Assembly (NCBI RefSeq): GCF_036884845.1
Contig: NZ_CP145732.1
Span: 6,588,016-6,652,015, forward strand
Direction of reading: 5' to 3'
Source: Pseudomonas sp. MAG733B
GTDB lineage: Bacteria > Pseudomonadota > Gammaproteobacteria > Pseudomonadales > Pseudomonadaceae
Length of the DNA stretch: 64,000 nt
Positions 21,796-32,879 of this stretch are shown here, piece by piece. Each line of letters starts with the position of its first letter. Within the stretch, counting starts at the first letter, position 1. Position numbers and translations under genes: made by a program. The notes under the pieces are model-generated. The model did not search any database. It was not told the DNA's origin and saw only the letters and a program-made list of their open reading frames with translations.

Positions 21796-22781
21796 AACCC
21801 AGACGTTTCGCGCTGACACCCGGCGAACCGGCCGGCATAGGTCCCGACCTGTGCCTGCTGCTCGCCTCGCAAGCCCAGCCACACCCCCTGATTGCCATTA
21901 CCAGCCGCGACCTGCTCCTTGAGCGGGCCGCGCAGCTGGGCGTGGTTGTCGACTTGCTGCCGGTCACACCGGACAGCTGGCCGGATGTACCCGCGCCTGC
22001 CAACAGCCTGTATGTCTGGGATACACCACTTAACGCCAAGGTCGTCGCCGGGCAACTGGACAAGGCCAACGCGGCTTTTGTCCTGGAAACCCTGACCCGT
22101 GCCGGCCAAGGGTGTCTGGATGGACATTTCGCCGGGATGATCACCGCGCCCGTGCACAAGGGCGTGATCAACGAATCCGGGATCGCCTTTTCCGGGCACA
22201 CGGAGTTCCTCGCCGACCTGACCCACACCGCACAAGTGGTGATGATGCTGGCCACCCGTGGCCTGCGCGTGGCGCTGGTCACCACCCACCTGCCGCTTCG
22301 CGAGATCGCCGACGCGATCACGCCGGAGCGTCTGGAACGGGTTACGCGAATCCTGCATGCCGACCTGCAAGAAAAGTTCGGCATCGCCCAGCCACGCATT
22401 CTGGTGTGCGGGCTCAACCCCCATGCCGGTGAAGGCGGACACCTGGGCCATGAAGAAATCGATATCATCGAACCCACATTAGAGCGCCTGCGCGGCGAAG
22501 GCATGGACCTGCGCGGTCCCCTGCCCGCCGACACTCTGTTTACCCCCAAATATCTGGAGCACTGCGACGCAGTGCTGGCGATGTACCACGACCAGGGCCT
22601 GCCTGTGCTGAAATACAAAGGCTTCGGCGCTGCAGTCAACGTAACGCTGGGCCTGCCGATCATCCGCACTTCGGTCGACCACGGCACTGCCCTGGACCTG
22701 GCCGGCAGCGGCAAGATCGACACCGGCAGCCTGCAAGTCGCTCTGGAAACCGCCTACCAGATGGCCGAGACCCGTTTATGA
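21792..22781 (+). CDS. pdxA: 4-hydroxythreonine-4-phosphate dehydrogenase PdxA
   Basis: NAD-dependent dehydrogenase of the DXP-dependent pyridoxal phosphate pathway. 329 residues, standard length. Visible signatures are [13 protein letters not shown] at the N-terminus, APVHKGVIN near residue 118, the metal-binding [13 protein letters not shown] near residue 209, and [15 protein letters not shown] near residue 264. GTG start overlaps the surA stop by four bases. Confidence 0.95.
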   Translation: MKPRRFALTPGEPAGIGPDLCLLLASQAQPHPLIAITSRDLLLERAAQLGVVVDLLPVTPDSWPDVPAPANSLYVWDTPLNAKVVAGQLDKANAAFVLETLTRAGQGCLDGHFAGMITAPVHKGVINESGIAFSGHTEFLADLTHTAQVVMMLATRGLRVALVTTHLPLREIADAITPERLERVTRILHADLQEKFGIAQPRILVCGLNPHAGEGGHLGHEEIDIIEPTLERLRGEGMDLRGPLPADTLFTPKYLEHCDAVLAMYHDQGLPVLKYKGFGAAVNVTLGLPIIRTSVDHGTALDLAGSGKIDTGSLQVALETAYQMAETRL

Positions 22782-23596
22782 ACGAGCAATACCAACACAA
22801 GGCGCGCAAACGCTTTGGCCAGAATTTCCTGCACGATGCCGGTGTTATTGACCGCATCCTGCGCTCCATCCATGCAAAAGCCGAAGACCGCCTGCTGGAA
22901 ATCGGCCCGGGCCAGGGTGCACTTACCCAAGGCCTGCTGAGCAGTGGCGCGCAACTCGATGTGGTGGAGCTGGACAAGGACCTGATCCCGATCCTCAACC
23001 AGCAGTTTGCCGGCAAGAGCAATTTCAACCTGCATCAGGGTGATGCGCTGAAATTCGACTTCAATAGCCTGAATGCCGCCCCCGGCAGTCTGCGCGTAGT
23101 CGGCAACCTGCCGTACAACATCTCCACACCGCTGATTTTCCACCTGCTGCACAACTCCCACCTGATCCGCGACATGCACTTCATGCTGCAAAAGGAAGTG
23201 GTCGAGCGTCTGGCGGCAGGGCCTGGCGGTGGTGACTGGGGCCGGTTGTCGATCATGGTTCAGTATCACTGCCGGGTTGAGCATCTGTTCAACGTCGGTC
23301 CGGGCGCGTTCAATCCGCCACCGAAAGTCGATTCGGCTATCGTGCGCCTGGTGCCTCACGCCGTGCTGCCGCATCCTGCCAAAGATCACAAACTGCTGGA
23401 ACGCGTTGTACGCGAAGCTTTCAACCAGCGTCGCAAAACCTTGCGCAACACCCTCAAGTTGCTGCTGAGCAACGCTGAAATCGAAGCCGCCGGCGTCGAT
23501 GGCAGCCTGCGTCCCGAGCAACTCGACCTGGCTGCCTTCGTGCGCCTGGCTGACAAACTCAGCGAACAATCCCTACAGAAGCCAGCAGACGTCTGA
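22778..23596 (+). CDS. rsmA: 16S rRNA (adenine1518/1519-N6)-dimethyltransferase RsmA (KsgA)
   Basis: Dimethylates two adjacent adenines in helix 45 of 16S rRNA late in small-subunit assembly. 272 residues: RFGQNFLHD at the N-terminus, SAM motif [12 protein letters not shown] near residue 42, the motif IV NLPYNIS near residue 111, and the C-terminal helical domain with [12 protein letters not shown] near residue 213. The ATG overlaps the pdxA stop by four bases. Last of the overlapped lptD-surA-pdxA-rsmA set before a 123-base gap. Confidence 0.96.
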   Translation: MNEQYQHKARKRFGQNFLHDAGVIDRILRSIHAKAEDRLLEIGPGQGALTQGLLSSGAQLDVVELDKDLIPILNQQFAGKSNFNLHQGDALKFDFNSLNAAPGSLRVVGNLPYNISTPLIFHLLHNSHLIRDMHFMLQKEVVERLAAGPGGGDWGRLSIMVQYHCRVEHLFNVGPGAFNPPPKVDSAIVRLVPHAVLPHPAKDHKLLERVVREAFNQRRKTLRNTLKLLLSNAEIEAAGVDGSLRPEQLDLAAFVRLADKLSEQSLQKPADV

Positions 23597-23719
23597 CAGA
23601 ACTGAAGCGTGATCGGGTAGGACACCAGCGCCCATGTCTGGTTTACTACCCGGTACTTGGCCTAGACTGATCCCAATCAGCTGCGCCCCGCGTCCCGCTT
23701 CGTTTTTAAGGCCTCTTGC

Positions 23720-24100
23720 ATGTCCGATCCTCGTTATCAGGTCGACGTCAGCGTCGTCACCCGCTATCTGGCAGAACAATCGCAACCCGAACACGACCGC
23801 TTTGCCTTCGCCTACACCATCACCGTGCAAAACAATGGCCTGATACCGGCCAAACTGTTGTCACGGCACTGGGTGATCACCGATGGCGACGGACATGTCG
23901 AAGAGGTTCGCGGTGCGGGCGTCGTTGGCCAGCAGCCGTTGATCGACGTGGGCAAGAGCCACACCTACAGCAGCGGCACGGTCATGACCACCAAGGTCGG
24001 CACCATGCAAGGCACTTATCAGATGATTGCCGACGACGGTAAGCATTTCGACGCCATCATCGCGCCATTTCGTCTGGCGGTGCCCGGAGCCTTGCACTGA
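23720..24100 (+). CDS. apaG: ApaG/CorD domain protein
   Basis: 126-residue single-domain immunoglobulin-like protein of the ApaG family ([33 protein letters not shown]). It is associated with Mg/Co efflux and Ap4A phenotypes in enterics, but its molecular activity is not settled. A 123-base gap upstream probably holds its promoter. Its last base is the first base of apaH. Confidence 0.93.
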   Translation: MSDPRYQVDVSVVTRYLAEQSQPEHDRFAFAYTITVQNNGLIPAKLLSRHWVITDGDGHVEEVRGAGVVGQQPLIDVGKSHTYSSGTVMTTKVGTMQGTYQMIADDGKHFDAIIAPFRLAVPGALH

Positions 24101-24984
24101 TGGCGACGTATGCCGTCGGCGACTTGCAGGGCTGCCTGGAAGCGCTGCAATGCCTGCTCAAGCAAGTCGCGTTCGATCCGGCAAAGGATCGTCTGTGGCT
24201 GGTCGGCGACCTGGTCAACCGTGGTCCGCAATCGCTCGACACCCTGCGCTACCTCTATAGCATCCGCGAATCGCTGGTTTGCGTACTCGGCAACCACGAC
24301 CTGCACTTGCTGGCCGCCGGGAAAAACATCGAACGCCTGAAGAAAGCCGATACCCTGCGCGAGATTATCGAAGCCCCCGATTGCGCCGAACTGCTGGAGT
24401 GGCTGCGCCAGCAAAAACTCCTGCATTACGACGCACAACGGAACATTGCGTTGGTGCATGCCGGCATTCCACCGCAATGGTCGCTGCGCAAAGCCCTGAA
24501 GTACGCCGACGAAGTCGAAACCGCCCTGCGCGACGACAACCTGCTTCCGCCCTACCTCGACGGCATGTACGGCAACGACCCGGCGAAATGGGACAGTGAG
24601 CTCAAAGGCGTGACGCGCCTGCGCGTCATCACCAACTATTTCACCCGCATGCGTTTCTGTACGGCCGAAGGCAAGCTCGATCTCAAGAGCAAGGAAGGTC
24701 TGGGTACCGCACCGGCAGGCTACAAGCCCTGGTTCCAGCACAAGGAACGCAAGACCAAGGACGTGAAGATCATCTTCGGTCATTGGGCCGCGCTGGAAGG
24801 CAACGTTCAAGAGCCGGGCATTTTCGCCCTCGACACCGGTTGCGTCTGGGGCGGCGCCTTGACCCTGATGAATGTCGACACTGGCGAACGCCTGTCCTGC
24901 AAATGCGACGAACATGGCAATGCCGCCACGTCACCGCTCACCCCACAAATTTCCGAACCATCGTCAGCCAGCGCCCCGCGCTAG
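24100..24984 (+). CDS. apaH: Symmetrical Ap4A hydrolase ApaH
   Basis: Cleaves diadenosine tetraphosphate into two ADP and also removes Np4 RNA caps. 294 residues, calcineurin-like phosphoesterase: metal motifs YAVGDLQGC near residue 4, [10 protein letters not shown] near residue 37, GNHDLHLL near residue 64, and FGHWAALEG near residue 226. One-base overlap with apaG (TGATG). Confidence 0.95.
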   Translation: MATYAVGDLQGCLEALQCLLKQVAFDPAKDRLWLVGDLVNRGPQSLDTLRYLYSIRESLVCVLGNHDLHLLAAGKNIERLKKADTLREIIEAPDCAELLEWLRQQKLLHYDAQRNIALVHAGIPPQWSLRKALKYADEVETALRDDNLLPPYLDGMYGNDPAKWDSELKGVTRLRVITNYFTRMRFCTAEGKLDLKSKEGLGTAPAGYKPWFQHKERKTKDVKIIFGHWAALEGNVQEPGIFALDTGCVWGGALTLMNVDTGERLSCKCDEHGNAATSPLTPQISEPSSASAPR

Positions 24985-25017
24985 ACTGCGCTTTCAGCCG
25001 AGCCACAGGAGCCCGCC

Positions 25018-25347
25018 ATGAGCGAATTCAAACGTATTCCCCCGGAACAGGCCCATACCCTGCGCGAACAAGGCGCAGTGGTGGTTGATGTTCGTGATCC
25101 CGCCACTTTCGCCGCCCTGCACATCGCCGGCTCGAAGCATCTGGACAATCATTCGCTGCACGCTTTCATCCAGGGTGCCGACCTTGATGCACCGACTGTC
25201 GTGGTCTGCTACCACGGCAATTCCAGCCAGGGCGCTGCCGCCTACCTGATCAGCCAGGGCTTCTCCGACGTCTACAGCATGGATGGCGGTTTTGAGCTGT
25301 GGCGTGCGACGTATCCTTCAGATACGGCGCAAGGCACCTCTGAATAA
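25018..25347 (+). CDS. glpE: Thiosulfate sulfurtransferase GlpE
   Basis: Single-domain rhodanese, 109 residues. Transfers sulfane sulfur from thiosulfate to cyanide or thiols such as thioredoxin. The catalytic Cys is in [11 protein letters not shown] near residue 64, followed by [10 protein letters not shown], both standard. The ATG is preceded by AGGAG at 25006-25010. It lies 33 bases after apaH and probably shares its transcript. Confidence 0.93.
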   Translation: MSEFKRIPPEQAHTLREQGAVVVDVRDPATFAALHIAGSKHLDNHSLHAFIQGADLDAPTVVVCYHGNSSQGAAAYLISQGFSDVYSMDGGFELWRATYPSDTAQGTSE

Positions 25348-25644
25348 TTTTTTTGTAACACGCAAGCCCCCGGCTCCCGCGGGCTAGCGCGGTGGCAGAC
25401 GAACGGTCTGCCACAACTAATTACGTATCTCGCCTTTACCTCCCGAATTCCCAACTATCCTTAAGCGCAGGCCATCCAAAACAGGGGAGAGCCGGTACAC
25501 CGGCGCGCGGATCATCGGGAGTAGCTTTCGCAGTAGTCAGCTGCGAAAGGTTTCTGGGGGGTAAACAGCGACTGCCTGTTCGGTTGCTGCCAGCATCGAC
25601 TGAATGATCCGGCGTCGGCTCCACGTATCGAGCGAGGTGACGTC
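25348..25644 (+). promoter_or_regulatory. prkA upstream region with two strong hairpins
   Basis: 297 non-coding bases between glpE and prkA. A hairpin at 25392-25414 (9-bp stem GTGGCAGAC/GTCTGCCAC, 5-base loop) may help end the glpE transcript. A second at 25525-25549 (9-bp stem CTTTCGCAG/CTGCGAAAG, 7-base loop) lies about 95 bases before the prkA ATG and could be a leader structure. GAGGTGACGTC just before 25645 is the ribosome-binding region. Confidence 0.55.
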
Positions 25645-27567
25645 ATGAGTATCTTTAGCCACTTCCAACAACGTTTCGAGTCCACACGCCAGGAAGAACT
25701 CTCGCTGCAAGAGTATCTGGAACTGTGCAAACAGGACCGTAGCGCCTACGTTTCCGCCGCCGAGCGTCTGCTCCTGGCCATCGGTGAACCGGAGCTGCTC
25801 GACACCTCGACCAACTCGAGACTGTCGCGAATCTTCTCCAACAAGGTGATCCGCCGCTATCCGGCCTTTGAAGACTTCCACGGGATGGAAGAATGCATCG
25901 ACCAGATCGTTTCGTATTTCCGCCATGCCGCTCAGGGCCTGGAAGAGAAGAAACAAATCCTCTATCTGCTCGGTCCCGTCGGTGGCGGTAAATCGTCCCT
26001 GGCCGAGAAGCTCAAACAGCTGATCGAGAAAGTCCCCTTCTACGCGATCAAGGGCTCGCCGGTATTCGAATCGCCTCTGGGTCTGTTCAACGCCACTGAA
26101 GATGGCGCGATCCTCGAGGAAGACTTCGGCATTCCACGGCGCTACCTCAACACCATCATGTCGCCATGGGCCACCAAGCGCCTGGCCGAATTCGGCGGCG
26201 ACATCAGCCAGTTCCGCGTGGTGAAACTGTACCCGTCGATCCTCAACCAGATCGCCGTGGCCAAAACCGAGCCGGGAGATGAAAACAACCAGGACATCTC
26301 GGCATTGGTGGGCAAGGTCGATATCCGCAAACTGGAAGAATTCCCGCAAAACGACGCCGACGCCTACAGCTACTCGGGCGCACTGTGCCGGGCCAACCAG
26401 GGCCTGATGGAATTCGTCGAAATGTTCAAGGCGCCGATCAAGGTGCTGCACCCATTGCTGACCGCCACCCAGGAAGGTAACTACAACAGTACCGAAGGCC
26501 TGGGCGCGATTCCATTCACCGGGATCCTGCTGGCCCACTCCAACGAATCGGAATGGCATACCTTCCGCAACAACAAGAACAACGAAGCGTTCATCGACCG
26601 GATCTACATCGTCAAAGTGCCGTACTGCCTGCGGGTCAGCGACGAAGTGAAGATCTACGACAAACTGCTGTTCAACAGCTCGCTGGCCAAGGCCCATTGC
26701 GCGCCCGACACCTTGAAAATGCTGGCGCAGTTCACTGTGCTGTCGCGCCTGAAGGAGCCGGAAAACTCCAACATCTATTCCAAGATGCGCGTGTATGACG
26801 GCGAGAACCTCAAGGACACCGATCCGAAGGCCAAGTCGATCCAGGAATACCGCGACAACGCCGGTGTCGACGAAGGCATGAACGGTCTGTCGACCCGCTT
26901 CGCGTTCAAGATCCTGTCGAAGGTGTTCAACTTCGATCCGCACGAAATCGCCGCCAACCCGGTGCATTTGCTCTACGTATTGGAACAACAGATCGAACAG
27001 GAACAGTTCCAGGCCGAGACCCGCGAACGCTACCTGCGTTTCCTGAAGGAGTACCTGGCACCGCGTTATATCGAATTCATCGGCAAGGAAATCCAGACTG
27101 CCTACCTCGAGTCTTACAGCGAGTACGGCCAGAACATCTTCGATCGCTACGTGCTGTACGCCGACTTCTGGATCCAGGACCAGGAATACCGCGATCCGGA
27201 AACCGGCGAGATCCTCAACCGCGTAGCCCTGAACGAGGAACTGGAAAAAATCGAAAAACCGGCCGGCATCAGCAATCCGAAAGATTTCCGCAACGAAATC
27301 GTCAACTTCGTACTGCGCGCCCGGGCCAACAACAACGGCAAGAACCCGACCTGGCTCAGCTACGAAAAACTGCGGGTGGTCATCGAGAAGAAAATGTTCT
27401 CCAACACCGAGGACCTGCTGCCGGTCATCAGCTTCAATGCCAAGGCCAGCAAAGAAGACCAGCAGAAACACAACGACTTCGTCACACGGATGGTCGAGCG
27501 GGGCTACACCGACAAACAGGTACGACTGCTGTCCGAGTGGTATCTGCGGGTCAGAAAATCACAGTGA
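25645..27567 (+). CDS. prkA: PrkA family AAA+ serine protein kinase (YeaG type)
   Basis: 640-residue cytoplasmic protein. An N-terminal AAA domain has Walker A GPVGGGKSSLAEK near residue 111; the C-terminal ~250 residues form the PrkA kinase-like domain (SIQEYRDNAGVDEGMNG, then LRARANNNGKNPTWLSYEKL). YeaG-type proteins act in starvation and stationary-phase adaptation in enterics with YeaH and YcgB, and all three partners are adjacent here. Whether it works as a kinase or as an AAA remodelling factor is open. Confidence 0.94.
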   Translation: MSIFSHFQQRFESTRQEELSLQEYLELCKQDRSAYVSAAERLLLAIGEPELLDTSTNSRLSRIFSNKVIRRYPAFEDFHGMEECIDQIVSYFRHAAQGLEEKKQILYLLGPVGGGKSSLAEKLKQLIEKVPFYAIKGSPVFESPLGLFNATEDGAILEEDFGIPRRYLNTIMSPWATKRLAEFGGDISQFRVVKLYPSILNQIAVAKTEPGDENNQDISALVGKVDIRKLEEFPQNDADAYSYSGALCRANQGLMEFVEMFKAPIKVLHPLLTATQEGNYNSTEGLGAIPFTGILLAHSNESEWHTFRNNKNNEAFIDRIYIVKVPYCLRVSDEVKIYDKLLFNSSLAKAHCAPDTLKMLAQFTVLSRLKEPENSNIYSKMRVYDGENLKDTDPKAKSIQEYRDNAGVDEGMNGLSTRFAFKILSKVFNFDPHEIAANPVHLLYVLEQQIEQEQFQAETRERYLRFLKEYLAPRYIEFIGKEIQTAYLESYSEYGQNIFDRYVLYADFWIQDQEYRDPETGEILNRVALNEELEKIEKPAGISNPKDFRNEIVNFVLRARANNNGKNPTWLSYEKLRVVIEKKMFSNTEDLLPVISFNAKASKEDQQKHNDFVTRMVERGYTDKQVRLLSEWYLRVRKSQ

Positions 27568-27593
27568 GGCAGCGGCAAGCGGCAAGCTACAAG

Positions 27594-27630
27594 CCTCAAG
27601 CACACCGAGTGGGTGCTTGAGGCCCGTTTT
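27594..27630 (+). terminator. Intrinsic terminator or attenuator after prkA
   Basis: Stem 27594-27604 (GCCTCAAGCAC) pairs perfectly with 27613-27623, followed by CCGTTTTT. It is flanked by the AAGCGGCAAGCTACAAG-type repeat at 27575-27592 and a mirrored copy near 27660-27690, a common Pseudomonas intergenic pattern. It would separate prkA from yeaH partly. Confidence 0.8.
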
Positions 27631-27707
27631 TCCAGCCACCGCTTGCTTTAAAAGCTTTGAGCTTGCGGCTTGAAGCTTGTAACTGGAAGCTGCCCGGAGG
27701 GCTCCCT

Positions 27708-28979
27708 ATGAGCTATGTGATCGACCGACGTCTCAATGGCAAGAACAAGAGCACGGTGAACCGTCAGCGGTTTCTGCGGCGTTACCGTGATCACATCAAG
27801 AAGGCTGTCGAAGAGGCGGTCAGTCGGCGCTCCATTACCGATATGGAGCACGGCGAGCAAATCAGCATTCCCGGCCGCGACATCGACGAGCCGGTGCTTC
27901 ACCATGGTCGCGGCGGCAAACAGACGGTCGTGCACCCCGGCAACAAGGAATTCACCAGCGGCGAGCACATTGCCCGTCCACCGGGAGGTGGCGGTGGCAG
28001 AGGGCCTGGCAAGGCCGGTAACTCGGGCGAAGGGATGGACGAGTTCGTCTTCCAGATCACCCAGGAAGAATTCCTCGAGTTCATGTTCGAGGACCTTGAA
28101 CTGCCGAACCTGGTCAAGCGCAACCTGACCGGCACCGACACCTTCAAGACCGTGCGTGCCGGGATCAGCAACGAGGGCAATCCGTCGCGGATCAACATCA
28201 TCCGCACCCTGCGCTCAGCCCATGCACGACGAATCGCCCTGTCCGGCAGCAGCCGGGCAAAATTGCGCGAAGCCAAGGAAGAACTTCTGCGATTGAAGCA
28301 GGAAGAACCGGATAACTTCGGCGATATTCAGGACCTCGAAGCAGAAATCGAAAAACTCAGCGCGCGCATTCATCGCGTGCCGTTTCTCGACACCTTCGAC
28401 CTCAAGTACAACCTGCTGATCAAGCAACCCAACCCCAGTTCGAAAGCGGTGATGTTCTGCCTGATGGACGTGTCCGGCTCAATGACCCAGGCGACAAAGG
28501 ATATCGCCAAGCGCTTCTTTATCCTGCTGTACCTGTTTCTCAAGCGTAACTACGACAAGATCGACGTTGTGTTCATCCGTCACCACACCAGCGCCCGCGA
28601 AGTGGATGAGGAGGAGTTTTTCTACTCCCGTGAAACCGGCGGCACCATCGTCTCCAGCGCCCTGAAGCTGATGCAAGAGATCATGGCCGAGCGCTACCCG
28701 GCCAACGAATGGAACATCTACGCCGCCCAGGCTTCCGACGGCGACAACTGGAACGACGACTCGCCCATCTGCCGCGACATCCTGATCAACCAGATCATGC
28801 CGTTCGTGCAGTACTACACTTACGTTGAGATAACCCCACGCGAACATCAGGCCCTGTGGTTCGAGTACGAACGCATCGCCGAAGCCTTTTCTGACACTTT
28901 TGCCCAGCAACAACTGGTCTCGGCCGGGGATATCTATCCGGTCTTCCGTGAACTCTTCCAGCGCAGGTTAGTGACATGA
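27708..28979 (+). CDS. yeaH: YeaH/YhbH family protein (DUF444, vWA-like)
   Basis: 423 residues, start at the ATG following GGAGG; the longer frame to 27657 runs into the repeat and is not used. The N-terminal ~110 residues are basic and glycine-rich ([16 protein letters not shown]); the C-terminal half resembles a von Willebrand A fold with the MIDAS-like CLMDVSGSM near residue 248. Known as the partner of PrkA/YeaG in stress adaptation; biochemical role unknown. It overlaps the next gene by four bases. Confidence 0.92.
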   Translation: MSYVIDRRLNGKNKSTVNRQRFLRRYRDHIKKAVEEAVSRRSITDMEHGEQISIPGRDIDEPVLHHGRGGKQTVVHPGNKEFTSGEHIARPPGGGGGRGPGKAGNSGEGMDEFVFQITQEEFLEFMFEDLELPNLVKRNLTGTDTFKTVRAGISNEGNPSRINIIRTLRSAHARRIALSGSSRAKLREAKEELLRLKQEEPDNFGDIQDLEAEIEKLSARIHRVPFLDTFDLKYNLLIKQPNPSSKAVMFCLMDVSGSMTQATKDIAKRFFILLYLFLKRNYDKIDVVFIRHHTSAREVDEEEFFYSRETGGTIVSSALKLMQEIMAERYPANEWNIYAAQASDGDNWNDDSPICRDILINQIMPFVQYYTYVEITPREHQALWFEYERIAEAFSDTFAQQQLVSAGDIYPVFRELFQRRLVT

Positions 28980-30538
28980 CCGCCAAAGAGCAGAAGCGCC
29001 AACCCATATCCACCGGCTCCGAATGGACGTTCGAGCTGATCCAGGCCTACGACCGCGAAATCAGCCGTATTGCGGCCGGTTACGCGCTCGATACCTACCC
29101 TAACCAGATCGAAGTGATCACCGCCGAACAGATGATGGACGCCTACGCTTCCGTCGGCATGCCACTGGGCTATCACCACTGGTCCTACGGCAAACACTTC
29201 CTCAGCACTGAAAAGTCCTACAGCCGTGGCCAAATGGGGCTGGCCTACGAGATCGTGATCAACTCCGACCCGTGCATCGCCTACCTGATGGAAGAAAACA
29301 CCATCTGCATGCAGGCGTTGGTCGTGGCGCATGCCTGCTATGGCCATAACAGCTTTTTCAAAGGCAATTACCTGTTCCGCACCTGGACTGACGCCAGTTC
29401 TATCATCGATTACCTGGTGTTCGCCAAGCAGTACATCATGCAGTGCGAAGAACGCCACGGCATCGATGCGGTCGAGGACCTGCTCGATTCCTGCCATGCC
29501 CTGATGAACTACGGCGTCGACCGCTACAAACGCCCTTATCCGATTTCTGCCGAAGAGGAACGTCGCCGGCAAAAGGACCGAGAGGAACACCTGCAGAAAC
29601 AGATCAACGACCTGTGGCGCACCATTCCAAAAGGCGCGGACAAGTACAGCGACAAGGACAACGCACGCTTCCCTGCCGAGCCGCAGGAAAACATCCTGTA
29701 TTTCATCGAAAAACATGCGCCACTGCTTGAGCCTTGGCAGCGTGAAATCGTGCGGATCGTGCGCAAGATCGCCCAGTACTTCTACCCGCAACGTCAGACC
29801 CAGGTGATGAACGAAGGCTGGGCCACGTTCTGGCACTACACCCTGATGAACGACTTGTACGACGAGGGCCTGGTCACCGACGGCTTCATGATGGAGTTCC
29901 TGACATCCCACACCAGCGTGGTCTTCCAACCGGGCTTTGACAGCCCCTACTACAGCGGCATCAACCCGTATGCGCTGGGGTTTGCCATGTACCGCGATAT
30001 CCGCCGCATGTGTGAAGAGCCTACGGAAGAAGATCGCCGCTGGTTCCCTGACATCGCCGGCACCGACTGGCTCGCAGCCATCAAGTTCGCCATGAGCAGC
30101 TTCAAGGATGAGAGCTTCATCCTGCAGTACCTGTCACCGAAGGTGATCCGCGATCTCAAGCTGTTCAGCATTCTCGACGACGATCAAAAGGACGACCTGC
30201 TGGTCCCGGCGATTCACGACGAGGGCGGCTACCGGATCATCCGTGAAACCCTGGCCGCCCAGTACAACCTGGGCAACCGCGAACCCAACGTGCAGATCTA
30301 CAGCATCGACCGTCGTGGCGACCGCTCGCTGACCCTGCGCCACCAGCAACACGACCGCAAACCGCTGGGAGAGTCCACCGAGGAAGTGCTCAAACATCTG
30401 CATCGTCTCTGGGGCTTCGACATTCATCTGGAAACCCTGCAAGGGGATCAGGTGATGAAAACCCACCATGTGCCACCCAGAAGCGAACACAGCGAAGGCG
30501 ATTACGGCCGACTGGACCTGGCCGTCATCCATCTTTGA
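28976..30538 (+). CDS. spoVR: SpoVR family protein (YcgB)
   Basis: 520 residues, the usual length for proteobacterial YcgB. Family signatures seen are [14 protein letters not shown] near residue 60, the conserved [15 protein letters not shown], and [17 protein letters not shown] near residue 277. Function unknown; named after a Bacillus cortex protein, although pseudomonads do not sporulate. Start ATG overlaps the yeaH stop (ATGA), so YeaH and SpoVR are made together. Confidence 0.93.
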   Translation: MTAKEQKRQPISTGSEWTFELIQAYDREISRIAAGYALDTYPNQIEVITAEQMMDAYASVGMPLGYHHWSYGKHFLSTEKSYSRGQMGLAYEIVINSDPCIAYLMEENTICMQALVVAHACYGHNSFFKGNYLFRTWTDASSIIDYLVFAKQYIMQCEERHGIDAVEDLLDSCHALMNYGVDRYKRPYPISAEEERRRQKDREEHLQKQINDLWRTIPKGADKYSDKDNARFPAEPQENILYFIEKHAPLLEPWQREIVRIVRKIAQYFYPQRQTQVMNEGWATFWHYTLMNDLYDEGLVTDGFMMEFLTSHTSVVFQPGFDSPYYSGINPYALGFAMYRDIRRMCEEPTEEDRRWFPDIAGTDWLAAIKFAMSSFKDESFILQYLSPKVIRDLKLFSILDDDQKDDLLVPAIHDEGGYRIIRETLAAQYNLGNREPNVQIYSIDRRGDRSLTLRHQQHDRKPLGESTEEVLKHLHRLWGFDIHLETLQGDQVMKTHHVPPRSEHSEGDYGRLDLAVIHL

Positions 30539-30601
30539 TTCTGTTTGTGCCTCCGAAAGCCCGACGCAACGGTTATCCTGTCGAGCTAACGGAGGTTTTT
30601 T

Positions 30602-31831
30602 ATGCGGATTTATAAAGTTGGCGGTGCGGTGCGTGATCGCCTGCTGGGCATCCCGGTCACCGACGTCGATCGCGTCGTGGTCGGCGCCACTACCGAAGAG
30701 ATGCTCGCCAAGGGATATCGCCCGGTAGGCGCGGATTTCCCGGTTTTCCTTCATCCAAAAACCGGTGAGGAATACGCCCTAGCCCGAACCGAACGCAAAA
30801 GCGGACGCGGATATGGCGGTTTTACGTTCCACGCCAGCCCTGAAGTAACCCTCGAAGAAGACCTGATCCGCCGCGACCTGACGATCAATGCCATGGCCGA
30901 GGATGATCAACAGAAGCTGACCGATCCCTACCATGGCCAGCGCGATCTTGAAGCACGCATTCTTCGCCATGTATCCCCCGCGTTTGCCGAAGATCCGCTC
31001 AGGGTTCTGCGAGTTGCGCGCTTTGCCGCACGCTATGCCGGCCTAGGTTTCACCGTTGCCCCCGAAACGCTGGAGCTGATGCGTCAACTCAGCGAGTCCG
31101 GTGAACTGGAAGCGTTGACGGCGGAGCGGAGCTTGAAAGAGATCTCCCGCGCGCTGATGGAAAACCAGCCTCAAGTATTCATTGAAGTGCTGCGTGCTTG
31201 CGGCGCACTCAAGGTGCTGATGCCAGAGGTCGACGCATTGTTCGGCGTACCGCAACCGGAGGCCCACCATCCGGAAATCGACACAGGCGTACATACCCTG
31301 AGCGTGCTGGAACAGGCCGCGTTGCACAAACAACCGCTGACCGTGCGCTGGGCCTGCCTGCTGCACGACCTCGGCAAAGGCCTGACACCGGAAGAGGAAT
31401 GGCCCCGGCACATTGCCCACGAGTTCAAGGGACTGAAGCTGATCAAAGCGGTCAACGAACGCTTCAAGGCACCGAGGGATTGCCAGGAACTGGCGTTGTT
31501 GGTGGGCGAATATCACACCCACGGCCATCGTGCGCTGGAACTGAAGCCCTCGACCTTGCTGGAGTTGCTGCAAAGCTTCGACGTTTACCGTCGGCCGCAA
31601 CGATTCGAAGAATTCATCGCGGCGTGCGAGATGGACGCACGCGGGCGCAAAGGATTGGAGGAGAGAAGTTACCCACAGGCGGATTATTTGCGCGGAGCGG
31701 CAACTGCGGCTCGTAGCGTCGCGGTTCAGCCGTTGCTGGAAAAGGGATTCAAGGGGCCCGAGTTGGGTGAGGCGATCAAGCGCGAACGGCTTAAAGCGTT
31801 GAAGGCCTACAAAGAGGCGGCGTCTGACTGA
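30602..31831 (+). CDS. cca: Multifunctional CCA tRNA nucleotidyltransferase
   Basis: Adds or repairs the 3' CCA of tRNAs. 409 residues with an N-terminal class II nucleotidyltransferase domain ([13 protein letters not shown] at residue 4; metal Asp pair in TDVDRVVVG near residue 21) and a C-terminal HD domain ([11 protein letters not shown] then CLLHDLGKG near residue 252), which gives the gammaproteobacterial enzyme phosphatase and phosphodiesterase activities. ATG follows GGAGG at 30591-30595. Confidence 0.95.
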   Translation: MRIYKVGGAVRDRLLGIPVTDVDRVVVGATTEEMLAKGYRPVGADFPVFLHPKTGEEYALARTERKSGRGYGGFTFHASPEVTLEEDLIRRDLTINAMAEDDQQKLTDPYHGQRDLEARILRHVSPAFAEDPLRVLRVARFAARYAGLGFTVAPETLELMRQLSESGELEALTAERSLKEISRALMENQPQVFIEVLRACGALKVLMPEVDALFGVPQPEAHHPEIDTGVHTLSVLEQAALHKQPLTVRWACLLHDLGKGLTPEEEWPRHIAHEFKGLKLIKAVNERFKAPRDCQELALLVGEYHTHGHRALELKPSTLLELLQSFDVYRRPQRFEEFIAACEMDARGRKGLEERSYPQADYLRGAATAARSVAVQPLLEKGFKGPELGEAIKRERLKALKAYKEAASD

Positions 31832-31835
31832 AAAG

Positions 31836-31926
31836 CATCGCGGGCAAGCCTTGCTCCTACGGACTTGTGTCGTTTACCAAATTTGATGAACGACACAAAC
31901 CCGTAGGAGCAAGGCTTGCCCGCGAT
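31836..31926. repeat. REP doublet with extended arms
   Basis: Arms 31836-31874 and 31888-31926 are 39-base reverse complements with two mismatches and a 13-base spacer. Core GTAGGAGCAAGGCTTGCCCG. It separates the convergent cca and folK genes and is a good two-way terminator candidate. Confidence 0.93.
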
Positions 31927-31939
31927 GGCGTCATAACAG

Positions 31940-32458
31940 TCACAACATACTCGAAAGCGTCAGCTGCTCACCGCGCCATTCGAATGCCACCGGCGCCAAC
32001 ACCTGATCAATCTGCGCCTCGCTCCACAGTGTGGCGAAACTTTTACCTACACCGGGATGCACCCGATCCGGCGCAATCAGCGACAACGGCCACAGCACAA
32101 AGGCATTTTTCAGAATTTCCGCCCGCGGCAGGATCAAGCCATCGAAGTTGCCCACCAGATCACCAAACAACAACACGTCGATGTCCAGCGGCAAACCCTT
32201 GCGGTCCGGTGCGTAGCGGCCATTGTCGGCTTCGATGAATTTCAGCCGGCGATCCAGCTCCATCAGCGGCAAATCGGTGTAGGCCGATACCACGAAATTG
32301 AAGAACGGCCCGCTCTTGATCCCCACTGGCTGGCTTTCGAAGACCGGCGAACAATGGATATCCACCAGGAAACCCGCCAAGGCATCCAGGCCGGCCTGCA
32401 AATGGGTTTCGCGCTCGATATTGCTACCGAGCCCGAGATACACCTGAGTCAGCGACAT
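31940..32458 (-). CDS. folK: 6-hydroxymethyl-7,8-dihydropterin pyrophosphokinase FolK
   Basis: Folate synthesis: pyrophosphorylates hydroxymethyl-dihydropterin. 172 residues with YLGLGSNIER at the start, the pterin-binding FFNFVVSAYT, and the metal and ATP signature DRKGLPLDIDVLLFGD near residue 85-100. The start lies inside the 3' end of folB (10-base overlap), so successive folate-pathway enzymes are coupled. Confidence 0.94.
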   Translation of the reverse strand: MSLTQVYLGLGSNIERETHLQAGLDALAGFLVDIHCSPVFESQPVGIKSGPFFNFVVSAYTDLPLMELDRRLKFIEADNGRYAPDRKGLPLDIDVLLFGDLVGNFDGLILPRAEILKNAFVLWPLSLIAPDRVHPGVGKSFATLWSEAQIDQVLAPVAFEWRGEQLTLSSML

Positions 32459-32805
32459 CCGCGCTCGATCTCCACACCAACGCCACCAGTAGCCGCAGGA
32501 ACTGCGCCTGGCTTGGTCAGCTTGAGGCGCATCCAGGTGATCTTGAATTCGCTCATCAGCACTTCAACCAGACGCTCGGCGAAGGTTTCGACCAGTTGGA
32601 ATTGCGCCTGCTCGGCAAAGCCCTGGATGCGCGACGAAACACTCGCGTAGTCAAGCGCCAGGGTCAGATCATCACCGGCGGCTGCCGGACGATTGTCCCA
32701 GGCGAAACTCAGATCAAGACGCAAGCACTGTCGGATGCCTCGCTCCCAGTCGTAGGCACCGATCACGGTGTCAACTTCCAGGCCCTCGATAAACACTCTG
32801 TCCAA
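32449..32805 (-). CDS. folB: Dihydroneopterin aldolase FolB
   Basis: Cleaves dihydroneopterin to hydroxymethyl-dihydropterin, the substrate of FolK. About 118 residues with the family start [20 protein letters not shown] and the catalytic Lys in [11 protein letters not shown] use a TTG start at 32805, since family members begin at that DRVFIEG; an ATG eight codons upstream (32829) gives an extra stretch with no similarity I recognise. The promoter faces plsY divergently. Confidence 0.92.
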   Translation of the reverse strand: MDRVFIEGLEVDTVIGAYDWERGIRQCLRLDLSFAWDNRPAAAGDDLTLALDYASVSSRIQGFAEQAQFQLVETFAERLVEVLMSEFKITWMRLKLTKPGAVPAATGGVGVEIERGCR

Positions 32806-32879
32806 GCACTTTTCTCCGCTACACGACAAGGGCGCATTGCGCCGTTAGAATCAGGGCGTCCTCGCCCGGAATAGTTAGC

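Noticed and set aside
25537..27471. 644-codon frame antisense to prkA
   Set aside because: A shadow of prkA codon bias with no recognisable motif.
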